Origin: Bacteroides ilei
GTDB taxonomy: Bacteria; Bacteroidota; Bacteroidia; Bacteroidales; Bacteroidaceae
NCBI RefSeq assembly: GCF_900128495.1
Contig: NZ_LT635803.1
Location: 43,316-107,315 of the forward strand
DNA length: 64,000 nt
Reading direction: 5' to 3'
The position numbers and the translations under genes are program-made. Positions 16,737-24,749 of this stretch are shown piece by piece. A model generated the notes under the pieces. That model worked only from the letters and a program-made list of their open reading frames with translations, did not search any database and was not told the origin of the DNA. The stretch's first letter is position 1. Each line of letters starts with the position of its first letter.

Positions 16737-17615
16737 TTAGATTCGTTCCAGAACGACCTTAATCAGGTCGTCAATCTTGCTCTTGTATCCGGTATTGGCT
16801 TCCTTGGCCACGCGGTTGGCTATGACCATGCACACGGTGGTGGCTTTATGGCCTTGCAGACGGGCCAGTCCGGCCAGGGCCGAGCTTTCCATCTCGAAGT
16901 TGGTGATACGGTGTCCCTGGTACTCGAAACTTTCGATTTTTTCGTTCTGGTGCGGGTCGGCCAAAGGGATACGGAGCTGACGTCCCTGCGGACCGAAGAA
17001 GCCGCCACAGGCTACGGTCACGCCACGTACCATATCGGTTCCGGCGATGCGGTCCACCAGTTCCTTGTCGGCATGGATCACGTAGGGAGCCGGGGCGCAG
17101 AGGTTGCCGGTCCAGCCCAGGTGGTTGAGCAGGGCACGCTCCATGGGCAGATCACAAACGGCATTGCGACCTTCGTAGAAGTTCAGGAGGCCGTCGAATC
17201 CCACGGATACTTCGGAACAGATGAAGGTGCCTACAGGCGTGTAGGGTTGCAGACCGCCACAGGTGCCGATACGCACGATCTCCAGCGGACGGAAGGTATC
17301 GTTTTCTTCACGGGTCTGGAAATTGATGTTGGCCAGCGCATCGATTTCGTTCATCACGATATCGATGTTGTCACATCCGATACCGGTGGAGGTCACCATG
17401 ATGCGTTTGCCTTTGTAAGTTCCGGTAATGGTATGAAACTCACGGCTTTCCACTTCACATTCGCGTGTGTCGAAGTGGGAAGCCACGAGTGCCACGCGTC
17501 CGGGGTCGCCCACCAGGATGATTTTGTCGGCCAGGTGTTCCGGTTTCACGTGTAGATGGAATACAGAACCGTCTTCATTGATGATCAGTTCTGAAGGGGG
17601 AAAATACTTTTTCAT
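16737..17615 (-). CDS. nucleoside phosphorylase (uridine phosphorylase-like)
   Basis: A 292-residue purine/uridine phosphorylase family protein that would split nucleosides with phosphate for base salvage. Motifs seen are IILVGDPGRVALVASHF near the N terminus (phosphate-binding GDPGR), GIGCDNIDIVMNEI, IVRIGTCGGLQP and NFEMESSALAGLARLQGH with the ribose-binding MES signature. The chosen start is MKKYFPPSEL at 17615; eight further upstream codons are in frame but look like leader. Substrate preference is not certain, as Bacteroidota homologues are annotated variously as uridine or general nucleoside phosphorylases. Confidence 0.85.
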   Translation of the reverse strand: MKKYFPPSELIINEDGSVFHLHVKPEHLADKIILVGDPGRVALVASHFDTRECEVESREFHTITGTYKGKRIMVTSTGIGCDNIDIVMNEIDALANINFQTREENDTFRPLEIVRIGTCGGLQPYTPVGTFICSEVSVGFDGLLNFYEGRNAVCDLPMERALLNHLGWTGNLCAPAPYVIHADKELVDRIAGTDMVRGVTVACGGFFGPQGRQLRIPLADPHQNEKIESFEYQGHRITNFEMESSALAGLARLQGHKATTVCMVIANRVAKEANTGYKSKIDDLIKVVLERI

Positions 17616-17735
17616 AAGCGTAATGGTTGTTAGAATCAAAACTGCTTTTCAAATAGAATCATATTTCTCAACTGCTTTTTCGAAGGTCGCCTGTACAGCG
17701 CTGAATTGCTTCGGCTTGAAATCTTACTCAGTTGT

Positions 17736-18740
17736 TTATTTGCTTAACGGCTGATTGTTGTCGTCCGTAACAGGCCGGGCAATGCTGCTCCGCATGTCGG
17801 TGTCGGCCTGGATGTTCTTCATCCGGTAGTAGTCCATGATACCGAGGTTGCCGCTCCGGAAGGCGTCGGCCATGGCTTTCGGCACTTCGGCTTCGGCCTG
17901 TATCACGTTGGCGCGGGCTTCTTCGGCCTTGGCTTTCATTTCCTGTTCCAGAGCTACGGCCATGGCACGGCGTTCTTCTGCCTTGGCCTGCGCGATGTTC
18001 TTGTCGGCGTTGGCCTGGTCAATCTGCAGGGAGGCACCGATGTTACGGCCGATGTCGATGTCGGCTATATCGATGGACAGGATTTCGAAGGCAGTGCCGG
18101 CATCCAGTCCCTTGCGCAGCACGAGCTTGGAGATGGAATCGGGATTTTCGAGTACCGACTTGTGGTTTTCGGAAGAACCGATGGAGGAGACGATGCCTTC
18201 GCCTACACGGGCCAGTACGGTATCTTCACCGGCACCGCCCACCAGTTGGCGGATATTGGCGCGTACGGTTACACGGGCCTTGGCTATCAACTGGATACCG
18301 TCCTTGGCCACAGCGGTGACGGGAGGCGTATCAATCACTTTCGGGTTGACCGACATCTGCACGGCTTCGAACACGTCGCGTCCGGCCAGGTCGATGCTGG
18401 TTGCCATCTTGAAAGAGAGTTCGATGTTGGCTTTGGAGGCCGATACCAGGGCATGTACCACTTTCTCTACATGTCCGCCGGCCATATAGTGTGCTTCCAG
18501 ATCGTCGCGGGTAATGTTGCTCAGTCCGGCCTTGTGAGCCTCGATCATGGCCGGTACAATGGTGTAGGGCGGAACCTTACGGATACGCATCAGGAAGAGC
18601 TGTATCAGCGAAATCTTTACACCCGATACCTTGGCCGAGAGCCAGAGGAAGAAGGGTACGTAATGGAAGAAGATGACCAGGATGATGATGACGGCTACGG
18701 CCGCCAGCACGATGGGGAAGAGGTTGATTTCGTATTCCAT
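17736..18740 (-). CDS. floA: flotillin-like protein FloA
   Basis: A 334-residue membrane-associated scaffold protein. It has one N-terminal membrane segment (about 10-38), then the conserved UPF0365/FloA body with RIRKVPPYTIVPAMI and NITRDDLEAHYMAGGHVEK. A helical Ala/Glu-rich coiled-coil region (about 235-300, AKAEERRAMAVALEQEMKAK) follows. FloA proteins organise membrane microdomains. The gene lies 60 bases after nfeD on the same strand, the usual NfeD-flotillin pairing, and is the last gene of a TPR-nfeD-floA unit. Confidence 0.95.
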   Translation of the reverse strand: MEYEINLFPIVLAAVAVIIILVIFFHYVPFFLWLSAKVSGVKISLIQLFLMRIRKVPPYTIVPAMIEAHKAGLSNITRDDLEAHYMAGGHVEKVVHALVSASKANIELSFKMATSIDLAGRDVFEAVQMSVNPKVIDTPPVTAVAKDGIQLIAKARVTVRANIRQLVGGAGEDTVLARVGEGIVSSIGSSENHKSVLENPDSISKLVLRKGLDAGTAFEILSIDIADIDIGRNIGASLQIDQANADKNIAQAKAEERRAMAVALEQEMKAKAEEARANVIQAEAEVPKAMADAFRSGNLGIMDYYRMKNIQADTDMRSSIARPVTDDNNQPLSK

Positions 18741-18800
18741 AGTTCGTTATGGTTTAAAGTTAATACATTCTGTTTGTGGATTTACAGGGGAGGGTACAGG

Positions 18801-19271
18801 TCATGCCTGCGTGCGTTTCACGTAGACTACCCCGTTGTTGATGCGGCTGATTTCAATACGGCTGTGCTCATCGATAAAGCCGTCGGCCGACTGCACTTCG
18901 ATGATGTGACCGTTGATTTCGGCATTCCCGATGAGGGTGAGGCGGGTGATGGCCGTCCCCTTGTCGCCTACCTGCAGGTTGGAACCTTCCAGCGGATCGG
19001 GCCGGTAGTCGAGGGTCTTCTTCAGCGACAGGCGGTCTACCGTTTTGGAGCGCATGAACCAGACGGTTACGCCTACTACTCCCACAGCCGCTACGGCCAG
19101 GGTGATGAACCCTGCCTGCATACCCATGTTGGTGAATGCAAAATATACGGCATAGATGAGGCTGGCAGCCGATGCGAGTCCTGCCAGACTGATACCCGGA
19201 ATGAGGAATACTTCTACGATGAAAAACAGGAGTCCGGCAAGGATCAGTCCTGCGATAATCAGTGTTCCCAT
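18801..19271 (-). CDS. NfeD-like membrane protein
   Basis: A 156-residue protein with about three membrane segments (residues 3-75, starting LIIAGLILAGLLFFIVEVFL) followed by a soluble OB-fold typical of the NfeD C-terminal domain (VGDKGTAITRLTLIGNAEI, ending VVYVKR). It is the short NfeD form without the N-terminal ClpP-like protease. It is encoded directly before floA, with which NfeD proteins commonly work at the membrane, and 21 bases after a TPR protein gene. Confidence 0.9.
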   Translation of the reverse strand: MGTLIIAGLILAGLLFFIVEVFLIPGISLAGLASAASLIYAVYFAFTNMGMQAGFITLAVAAVGVVGVTVWFMRSKTVDRLSLKKTLDYRPDPLEGSNLQVGDKGTAITRLTLIGNAEINGHIIEVQSADGFIDEHSRIEISRINNGVVYVKRTQA

Positions 19272-19292
19272 GGTGATAGGCTTTATGTGTTT

Positions 19293-20705
19293 CTATTTGA
19301 TTTTCTGCAGTTCGGTATTGCGGATGTCTTTGGCCATTCGGGCAAGTCCTTCCTGCATTTCCCTGACACGTTTCTCCTTGTCGAGGATACCCGGTGCCAG
19401 CTGTGCCTTTCCGTCGGCATTGCTTTTGCTGTAGTCGGTACGGAGCTTGTCCAGCGATGTTTCCAGTTCGGCCAGGTCTTTTCCGGTCTGCCGGTATTGC
19501 TGGAACATTTCACGGGCTTCTCCGGAACGGAAGTCCTCCAGTGTATGGTAGATATGCGTGTCATTGATGACGAAACGGAAATCTCCCTTGCTTCGCTGCT
19601 GTTCTTCTCCGGCATACTTCACCTGTGCCAGCTGCTGTTTGCCCAGACGGAGCTTGTCCTTGTCGGTCCAGGTGGAGCTGATGGAGCGCAGACTGGCGTC
19701 GGCTATGATGGCCTGCAGATCGGTATTTTCATAATCGTACGTTTCTTTGCTCTCGTTCGGGACGAATACATAGACACAGACTTTGCCTTCGGGCTGGAAA
19801 CGGTCGGAAGCGAACCACCCCAGGTTATGCACATCGTCTATGGCATACATATAGTCGTTATAGGGCGAGTTGAACGGCATGCCCATGTTGTCGGGGCGGA
19901 AGTAGCTGTTGCTTTCCGAATCATACCGGGTGACGAAAATGTCGTATCCTCCGAGGCTTTCCTTACCCTTGGCGGCGTAATAGAGCGTGATGCCGTCGGA
20001 TGCCACGAACGGATAGTTCAGGTCGGTACCTTCTTCGGTAATTCCTCCCTTGAGCGGTTCGGGAGTACTCCACCGGTCTATCAGTCTGATGCTGGAATAA
20101 AGGGCTGTCCCGTCGCCGGATGCCTGGGTGATGATTTTCTTGTCGTCCATCTCATTGGTGTAGCTGGTAGTGACGCCGTCCTCGTTCATGCTCACGGTTC
20201 CTGCCTGGCTGCCCAGTTTGAATGCGGTAAGGAACTGGTCCTTGTCGACCACGAAACTGTCTACCACCACCACCTTTTCGGTACCTTTCAGCATGCGGTC
20301 GCCCAGACGTGAACGTTCCATTTCCTCTTCTCCCAGTATGGGATCTTCCTTTTTCTTTTCGCGCATCGATATGTACAGCTCGAGGTTTTCCATGGCATCT
20401 TCGAAGCGGTACATGTCATTATAGAGCCGGGCTACGTAGAGGTAGGCGTTGATGACACGCCGTTTGGCACTCATCTGGAGGTAGGGAAGGGCCTCTTCCC
20501 TGGCTCCGGTCTCGTAACAGCAGGCACCGTACCAGAAATTGTAGTTGGCGTTGCTCGGAGCCTGTTTTACCAGTTTCTGGAATACGGGTTTGGCCTTGGC
20601 GAACTCTCCTTCGAGAAACCAGTCCTTGGCCTGTTGCAATGTTTGTGTAAAGGCGGTCCCTGTACAGCACAGGGCCATCAGTGCCAGCGCATATTTCTTG
20701 TTCAT
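19293..20705 (-). CDS. periplasmic TPR/PD40-type repeat protein
   Basis: A 470-residue exported protein. The signal peptide is MNKKYALALMALCCTGTAFT, which sets the start at 20705 rather than six codons upstream. Residues about 20-110 contain tetratricopeptide helices (AKDWFLEGEFAKAKPVFQKL). The middle contains WD40-like PD40 strands such as FVASDGITLYYAAKGKESLGG, YDIFVTR and LGWFASDR. The C terminus is helical. The layout resembles PorE-like cell-envelope proteins but lacks an OmpA peptidoglycan-binding domain. It heads the operon with nfeD and floA. The function is not known. Confidence 0.75.
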   Translation of the reverse strand: MNKKYALALMALCCTGTAFTQTLQQAKDWFLEGEFAKAKPVFQKLVKQAPSNANYNFWYGACCYETGAREEALPYLQMSAKRRVINAYLYVARLYNDMYRFEDAMENLELYISMREKKKEDPILGEEEMERSRLGDRMLKGTEKVVVVDSFVVDKDQFLTAFKLGSQAGTVSMNEDGVTTSYTNEMDDKKIITQASGDGTALYSSIRLIDRWSTPEPLKGGITEEGTDLNYPFVASDGITLYYAAKGKESLGGYDIFVTRYDSESNSYFRPDNMGMPFNSPYNDYMYAIDDVHNLGWFASDRFQPEGKVCVYVFVPNESKETYDYENTDLQAIIADASLRSISSTWTDKDKLRLGKQQLAQVKYAGEEQQRSKGDFRFVINDTHIYHTLEDFRSGEAREMFQQYRQTGKDLAELETSLDKLRTDYSKSNADGKAQLAPGILDKEKRVREMQEGLARMAKDIRNTELQKIK

Positions 20706-20735
20706 GATTTTTCGTGTTGTCAATTAAGTGTTTTT

Positions 20736-20743
20736 CAAAAATA
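20736..20743 (-). promoter_or_regulatory. -7 promoter box of the TPR-nfeD-floA operon
   Basis: TATTTTTG on the minus strand, 30 bases before the ATG at 20705. The divergent ttcA gene has its own box at 20818-20825. Confidence 0.4.
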
Positions 20744-20817
20744 CAAGTTTCTTTTGAATTTCGGCCGTTTTCGTCTATTCTATTTTTCAAATTCTTTCCC
20801 GAATCGGTTTTTTGATG

Positions 20818-20825
20818 TAATTTTG
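20818..20825 (+). promoter_or_regulatory. -7 promoter box of ttcA
   Basis: TAATTTTG, 21 bases before the ATG at 20847. No strong -33 element was seen. Confidence 0.4.
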
Positions 20826-20846
20826 CGTCGTTTTTGATGGACCGTT

Positions 20847-21611
20847 ATGGGAAAACTGACTGAAGAGGATAAACTGATGCGCCGTATCGCGAAACGTTTC
20901 AACAAGGGCGTCGTACAGTACGGGCTGATTGAAGAGGGCGACAGGATTCTGGTTGGACTGTCGGGCGGAAAGGACTCGCTGGCGTTGCTGGAACTCTTGG
21001 CCAACCGTTCACGTATATACAAGCCTCGCTTTTCGGTGGTGGCGGCGCATGTGGTGATGACAAATATCCCCTACAAGTCGGATATGGATTACCTGAAAGA
21101 GTATGCCGAGGGACTTGGAGTGCCTTTCGTGCGGTATGAAACGTCGTTCGATCCGTCGACCGACACCCGCAAGTCGCCGTGTTTCCTCTGCTCGTGGAAC
21201 CGTCGCAAGGCTCTGTTTACTGTAGCCAAGGAACAGGGGTGCAACAAGATTGCGCTGGGCCACCACATGGATGATATTCTGGAGACCTTGCTGATGAACA
21301 TGACTTTCCAGGGAGCATTCAGCACGATGCCGCCCAAGCTGGTGATGCGTAAGTTCGACATGACGATTATCCGCCCGATGTGTCTGGTGCATGAAGCCGA
21401 CCTGCTGGAGATGGCTGCCGTGCGCGGATACCGGAAACAGATCAAGAACTGTCCGTATGAGACGGATTCACACCGTTCGGACATGAAGGAGGTGCTGCAC
21501 AGACTGGAGGAAATGAATCCTGAGGCACGATACAGCCTGTGGGGGAGCATGAACAACATTCAGACCGACCTGCTGCCGGAGGAGGCGGAAGGTACGGGCG
21601 ACAGGAATTGA
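20847..21611 (+). CDS. ttcA: TtcA-family tRNA 2-thiocytidine synthetase
   Basis: A 254-residue PP-loop ATPase. The ATP-binding loop is VGLSGGKDSLALL and the CFLC motif holds the paired cysteines that bind an iron-sulfur cluster in TtcA. GHHMDDILETLLMNM is the family helix, and a further Cys occurs in KNCPYETDSHRSD. TtcA thiolates C32 in tRNA. A small membrane-protein gene follows 43 bases downstream, probably co-transcribed, ending at a strong terminator. Confidence 0.88.
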   Translation: MGKLTEEDKLMRRIAKRFNKGVVQYGLIEEGDRILVGLSGGKDSLALLELLANRSRIYKPRFSVVAAHVVMTNIPYKSDMDYLKEYAEGLGVPFVRYETSFDPSTDTRKSPCFLCSWNRRKALFTVAKEQGCNKIALGHHMDDILETLLMNMTFQGAFSTMPPKLVMRKFDMTIIRPMCLVHEADLLEMAAVRGYRKQIKNCPYETDSHRSDMKEVLHRLEEMNPEARYSLWGSMNNIQTDLLPEEAEGTGDRN

Positions 21612-21654
21612 CGGAATTAATAGAGAACCTGAAACTAAAATAGGAGTAGAAGAT

Positions 21655-22029
21655 ATGTTTTCACAAGGAGTTTATTCGATCGTACTGCTGATCTTTTCAA
21701 ACATCTTCATGACGTTTGCGTGGTACGGTCATTTGAAAATGCGTGAAGAATTCAGCTGGTTCGCGGCATTGCCGCTGATAGGTGTCATCGCTTTCAGCTG
21801 GGCCATCGCTTTCTTTGAGTATTGCCTGCAGGTGCCGGCAAACCGTCTGGGATTCAAGGACAGCGGAGGTCCGTTCGACATCATGCAGCTCAAGGTTATC
21901 CAGGAAGTCATTACCTTGACCGTGTTTACCGTTTTCTCGATGATTGCCTTCAAGATGGAATTGAAATGGAATCATCTGGCAGCTTTTTTCTGCCTGATTC
22001 TGGCGGTCTATTTCGTGTTCAAGAAATGA
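21655..22029 (+). CDS. DUF486 / DMT-superfamily small membrane protein
   Basis: A 124-residue protein with four predicted membrane helices (SIVLLIFSNIFMTFAWYG, then ALPLIGVIAFSWAIAFFEYC, VITLTVFTVFSMIAF, and LAAFFCLILAVYFVF). The conserved string VPANRLG and the overall size match the DUF486 family, which is related to small drug/metabolite transporters. The function is unknown. Its position after ttcA with 43 bases between suggests the same transcript. Confidence 0.85.
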   Translation: MFSQGVYSIVLLIFSNIFMTFAWYGHLKMREEFSWFAALPLIGVIAFSWAIAFFEYCLQVPANRLGFKDSGGPFDIMQLKVIQEVITLTVFTVFSMIAFKMELKWNHLAAFFCLILAVYFVFKK

Positions 22030-22106
22030 CGGATGAATTTTGACTTGTCCTTTTCCGGAAATGGCTTGACGGTTTTCGGGGAAGAACAAGTGAAACTGAT
22101 AAAAAG

Positions 22107-22164
22107 GCCAAGGCGTTTCCGATGAAAGTTCAAGTTCTTTCATGGAAACGCCTTGGCTTTTTTT
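22107..22164. terminator. bidirectional Rho-independent terminator
   Basis: A 14-bp arm GCCAAGGCGTTTCC (22107-22120) pairs with GGAAACGCCTTGGC (22144-22157) and is extended inward by ATGAAAG/CTTTCAT. It is flanked by A5 on the left and T7 on the right, so it can work for both converging genes. Confidence 0.85.
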
Positions 22165-22184
22165 CTTGGGGCCCGGATAGCGGG

Positions 22185-23240
22185 TCAGTTCTGTTTTTCC
22201 TTGTATTGCCGTATCTGTTTTTCGAGGTCGTACACGCTGTTCTGCAAACCTCTTTCCTGTTCTCTTCTGAGTTGTTGCTGGCGTCGGATGGAATCTTCGG
22301 CCATCCGTTGGCGGATGTAGTAGGTAAAGCGTGAAACTCCTTCCTCGGGCTCTTTCTTTTCCTGCTTCTCCTGTGGCTTCTTTCCGGTTTCCGTTTTTGC
22401 CGGGGCTTTCTGGCGTGCAGAGGCTGTAGAGTCCTGTTCTCCGGTCCGGTAGACGGGAAGCAGAGGCTGAACGGGGAACTGGTTGTGCAGTACCGGAGCT
22501 TCACTCATATCGATGCCGGACGACGTATAGCTGTTGGCGGCAGCAAATGTAGAGTCGGCCGCTATGCTGTCACGCCGGCTCAAGACAATCCCTTCCTTGC
22601 GGAAGTAGGTCGGAAATTTGGCGCTGTCGGCAGCCGTAGGAATGTAGTTTTTATAGGTCTTCCAGGCATTGGCATGTTTGCGGTTGTGCGCCAGCATTCT
22701 TCCTCTGGGCGTAAGGACATCGTACAGGAAACCGTTGATGTCGGCTGAGATGACAACAGAACCTCCGGAGCCCATCCCGTTGCTGATCCGGTCATACATA
22801 GGACCCGGACTGGCCGGAAGCGAATGACCGTAATTCTCGTCCAACGCCGGACGGAACGGGTTGAGTGTCCAGTAGATTTTCCATTCCTTGTGTGGATTGG
22901 GAAGCACGTCGTAAACCGGATTTTCACCGAATTTGGTCCAGATGGTATATGGTTCGGGGCGTATCCATGCTTCAGGGCTTTTTACCCGGGTGCTGTCGGT
23001 TAGACTACGCGGCATAGAGAGGTCTTTTTTGAATTTCATCCAGCTTTTGTCGATGGGGGCCTCCAGCATGCGGGGGGCCTTGTCGTCGGGCTGTGCCGAG
23101 AAGTCGAACTGGATCATGCGTACGGCTTCATCGTTGAGCTTCAGCTCCTTTTCTTCCTTTGTGTTCTGCGCGGCGGCCGGAATTCCGCTGCACAGCAGCA
23201 GGAGTGTAACGCCGCTGATTGTAATTTTGTGTCTTTTCAT
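22185..23240 (-). CDS. exported Bacteroidales protein of unknown function (DUF4858-like)
   Basis: A 351-residue protein with a clear signal peptide (first 25 residues, SGIPAAAQ at the cleavage site). The central part contains many short strands (WIRPEPYTIWTKFGENPVYD, NGMGSGGSVVISADINGF). A Lys/Glu/Gln-rich linker (about 275-300) is followed by a charged helical tail. The sequence resembles a Bacteroides family I recall as DUF4858, but I cannot confirm that. It lies 12 bases after an NlpC/P60 lipoprotein gene on the same strand, so a cell-envelope role is plausible. Confidence 0.6.
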   Translation of the reverse strand: MKRHKITISGVTLLLLCSGIPAAAQNTKEEKELKLNDEAVRMIQFDFSAQPDDKAPRMLEAPIDKSWMKFKKDLSMPRSLTDSTRVKSPEAWIRPEPYTIWTKFGENPVYDVLPNPHKEWKIYWTLNPFRPALDENYGHSLPASPGPMYDRISNGMGSGGSVVISADINGFLYDVLTPRGRMLAHNRKHANAWKTYKNYIPTAADSAKFPTYFRKEGIVLSRRDSIAADSTFAAANSYTSSGIDMSEAPVLHNQFPVQPLLPVYRTGEQDSTASARQKAPAKTETGKKPQEKQEKKEPEEGVSRFTYYIRQRMAEDSIRRQQQLRREQERGLQNSVYDLEKQIRQYKEKQN

Positions 23241-23252
23241 TGTGTCTGTGTG

Positions 23253-23783
23253 TTAGAGTCCTTTCACCCTTCCTCCCTGCATCCAGTATTTCTTGTAGTA
23301 AGGTTCGTTCAGGCTGCTTACGATGACGCCTGCGTTGCTGGCGTGGATGAACTTGCTGTCCTTGAGGTAGATCCCTACATGGTTGGCGGTACGTTTGTTC
23401 CGTCCGTTATGGAAGAATACCAGGTCGCCTTCCCTGAGGTTCCGTTTGGCTACCTTGCGGCAGTTCTTTTTCCGCTGCTTCTCGGAACTTCGCTGCAGTT
23501 TCTTGCGGTAGACAGTCTTGTAGATGTTGCAGGTCAACCCCGAGCAGTCCACTCCCTTCCGGGTGTTTCCTCCTGTCCGGTACGGCACACCGATCCATTT
23601 CGACGACTCGATGTAGAGCTTGTGGTTGTCGTCCTTGTCGATATCCATCTCAAGCCGTATGGCGGCCTGTGCCAGTGCCTGATAGTCGTACCGGGGGGCA
23701 CGTGTACCGCACGATGACAAGGCCAGCGTAAAGAGTGTGCCGATAAGGAGAAGGATGCCTGATATGTATTTTTGTCTGTGCAT
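23253..23783 (-). CDS. NlpC/P60-family lipoprotein (putative peptidoglycan endopeptidase)
   Basis: A 176-residue lipoprotein: the N-terminal hydrophobic segment ends in LALSSC, a lipobox. The catalytic domain contains VDCSGLTCNIYK (nucleophile Cys), TANHVGIYLKDSKFIHAS (catalytic His) and GDLVFF. A Lys/Arg-rich insertion lies between them. Such enzymes cut gamma-D-Glu-meso-DAP bonds in the cell wall. The start MHRQKYISG at 23783 is chosen because it gives a clean signal sequence; an in-frame extension of 31 codons lacks that character. Confidence 0.85.
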   Translation of the reverse strand: MHRQKYISGILLLIGTLFTLALSSCGTRAPRYDYQALAQAAIRLEMDIDKDDNHKLYIESSKWIGVPYRTGGNTRKGVDCSGLTCNIYKTVYRKKLQRSSEKQRKKNCRKVAKRNLREGDLVFFHNGRNKRTANHVGIYLKDSKFIHASNAGVIVSSLNEPYYKKYWMQGGRVKGL

Positions 23784-23917
23784 ATGCGCTGTTTCTATAG
23801 CTATATAAAAACAAATATATAGAAAATGCTGGAAGGGGGGACTGGTAACCGGTTGAAATTTCAATAAATTAAACATCCGGACCTGTATGGACGTTTTTTT
23901 AATCTTTATTTAATGAA

Positions 23918-23986
23918 ATTCCCTCTAAGGGTATCAGGGAGCAACATTCCTGTATATCCATAGAGGGAATCCGGTTGTCAAACCGG
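23918..23986. repeat. two adjacent hairpins in a 243-bp intergenic stretch
   Basis: ATTCCCTCTA (23918-23927) pairs with TAGAGGGAAT (23961-23970), and CCGGTT/AACCGG (23971-23986) forms a second stem immediately after. They lie between the end of the ABC-ATPase gene and the start of the NlpC gene, both minus strand. Termination or leader regulation is possible. Confidence 0.4.
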
Positions 23987-24026
23987 GTTAAATTTCAGTT
24001 TGAACCGTGCATACGGCCTGTCTTTT

Positions 24027-24734
24027 TCATTCCTGTATCTCGAAATAGGTTTCGAGTTCCTTTTCGGCGTTTCCGTCTACGTTTCCGATGTCACGGATAA
24101 TCTTTCCGTGCTCAAGCAGAATGATGTGCGAGCTGATGTCGACGGTATGGTTCAGGTTGTGGCTCGAAACGAGGATGGTAGCTCCGGTCTGTTCATGGTA
24201 TTCGCGGAGCAGGTGTTTCAAGGCCGACTGCGAGCTGGGATCGAGGAAGTTGAAGGGCTCGTCCAGGACCAGCAGTTGCGGACGGTTGAGCAGGGCTGCC
24301 AGAATTCCCACTTTCTGCTTGTTCCCGGCCGATAGGTTGCGGATCAGTTTCTTCTGCCCCAGAATTTCGCCGTTCATGAACCGGCTGTAGGGTTCCAGGC
24401 GTGTGTCCACTTCGTCCTTGTTCAGGCTGCACATCTTTCCTACAAAGTAGAAGTATTCTTCGGGAGTGAGGTAGTCTATCAGGAAACTTTCGTCCATGTA
24501 GGCTCCCGTAATGTCTTTCCAGTCCTCACTCTGTGCCACTTCGGTATCACCTATCCGTACATGTCCGCTGTCGGCTTTCAGCAGATCGAGGATGAGGCGG
24601 AACAGGGTGGTCTTTCCGGCCCCGTTGTTGCCTACCAGACCGATGATTTCACCTCCTTTGATCACATAGCTGTCGATGTCGAGGGCTACGTGTGAGCCGT
24701 AGCATTTCTTGAGTTGTTCTATTGTTATGTCCAT
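24027..24734 (-). CDS. ABC transporter ATP-binding protein
   Basis: A 235-residue ABC ATPase: Walker A GNNGAGKTT, signature region LSAGNKQKVGILAALL, Walker B LLVLDEPFNFLDP, and H-loop SSHNL. The signature is LSAGN rather than LSGGQ, common in exporter-type ATPases paired with DUF5687 permeases. It is the last gene of a long operon and follows the permease gene by 15 bases, so the two form one transporter of unknown substrate. Confidence 0.92.
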   Translation of the reverse strand: MDITIEQLKKCYGSHVALDIDSYVIKGGEIIGLVGNNGAGKTTLFRLILDLLKADSGHVRIGDTEVAQSEDWKDITGAYMDESFLIDYLTPEEYFYFVGKMCSLNKDEVDTRLEPYSRFMNGEILGQKKLIRNLSAGNKQKVGILAALLNRPQLLVLDEPFNFLDPSSQSALKHLLREYHEQTGATILVSSHNLNHTVDISSHIILLEHGKIIRDIGNVDGNAEKELETYFEIQE

Positions 24735-24749
24735 AATTCGAAGCTTTCG

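Noticed and set aside
18162..20312. 716-codon plus-strand open frame
   Set aside because: It lies entirely antisense to floA, nfeD and the TPR gene, which have clear domains and signal peptides; the antisense translation shows no motif.
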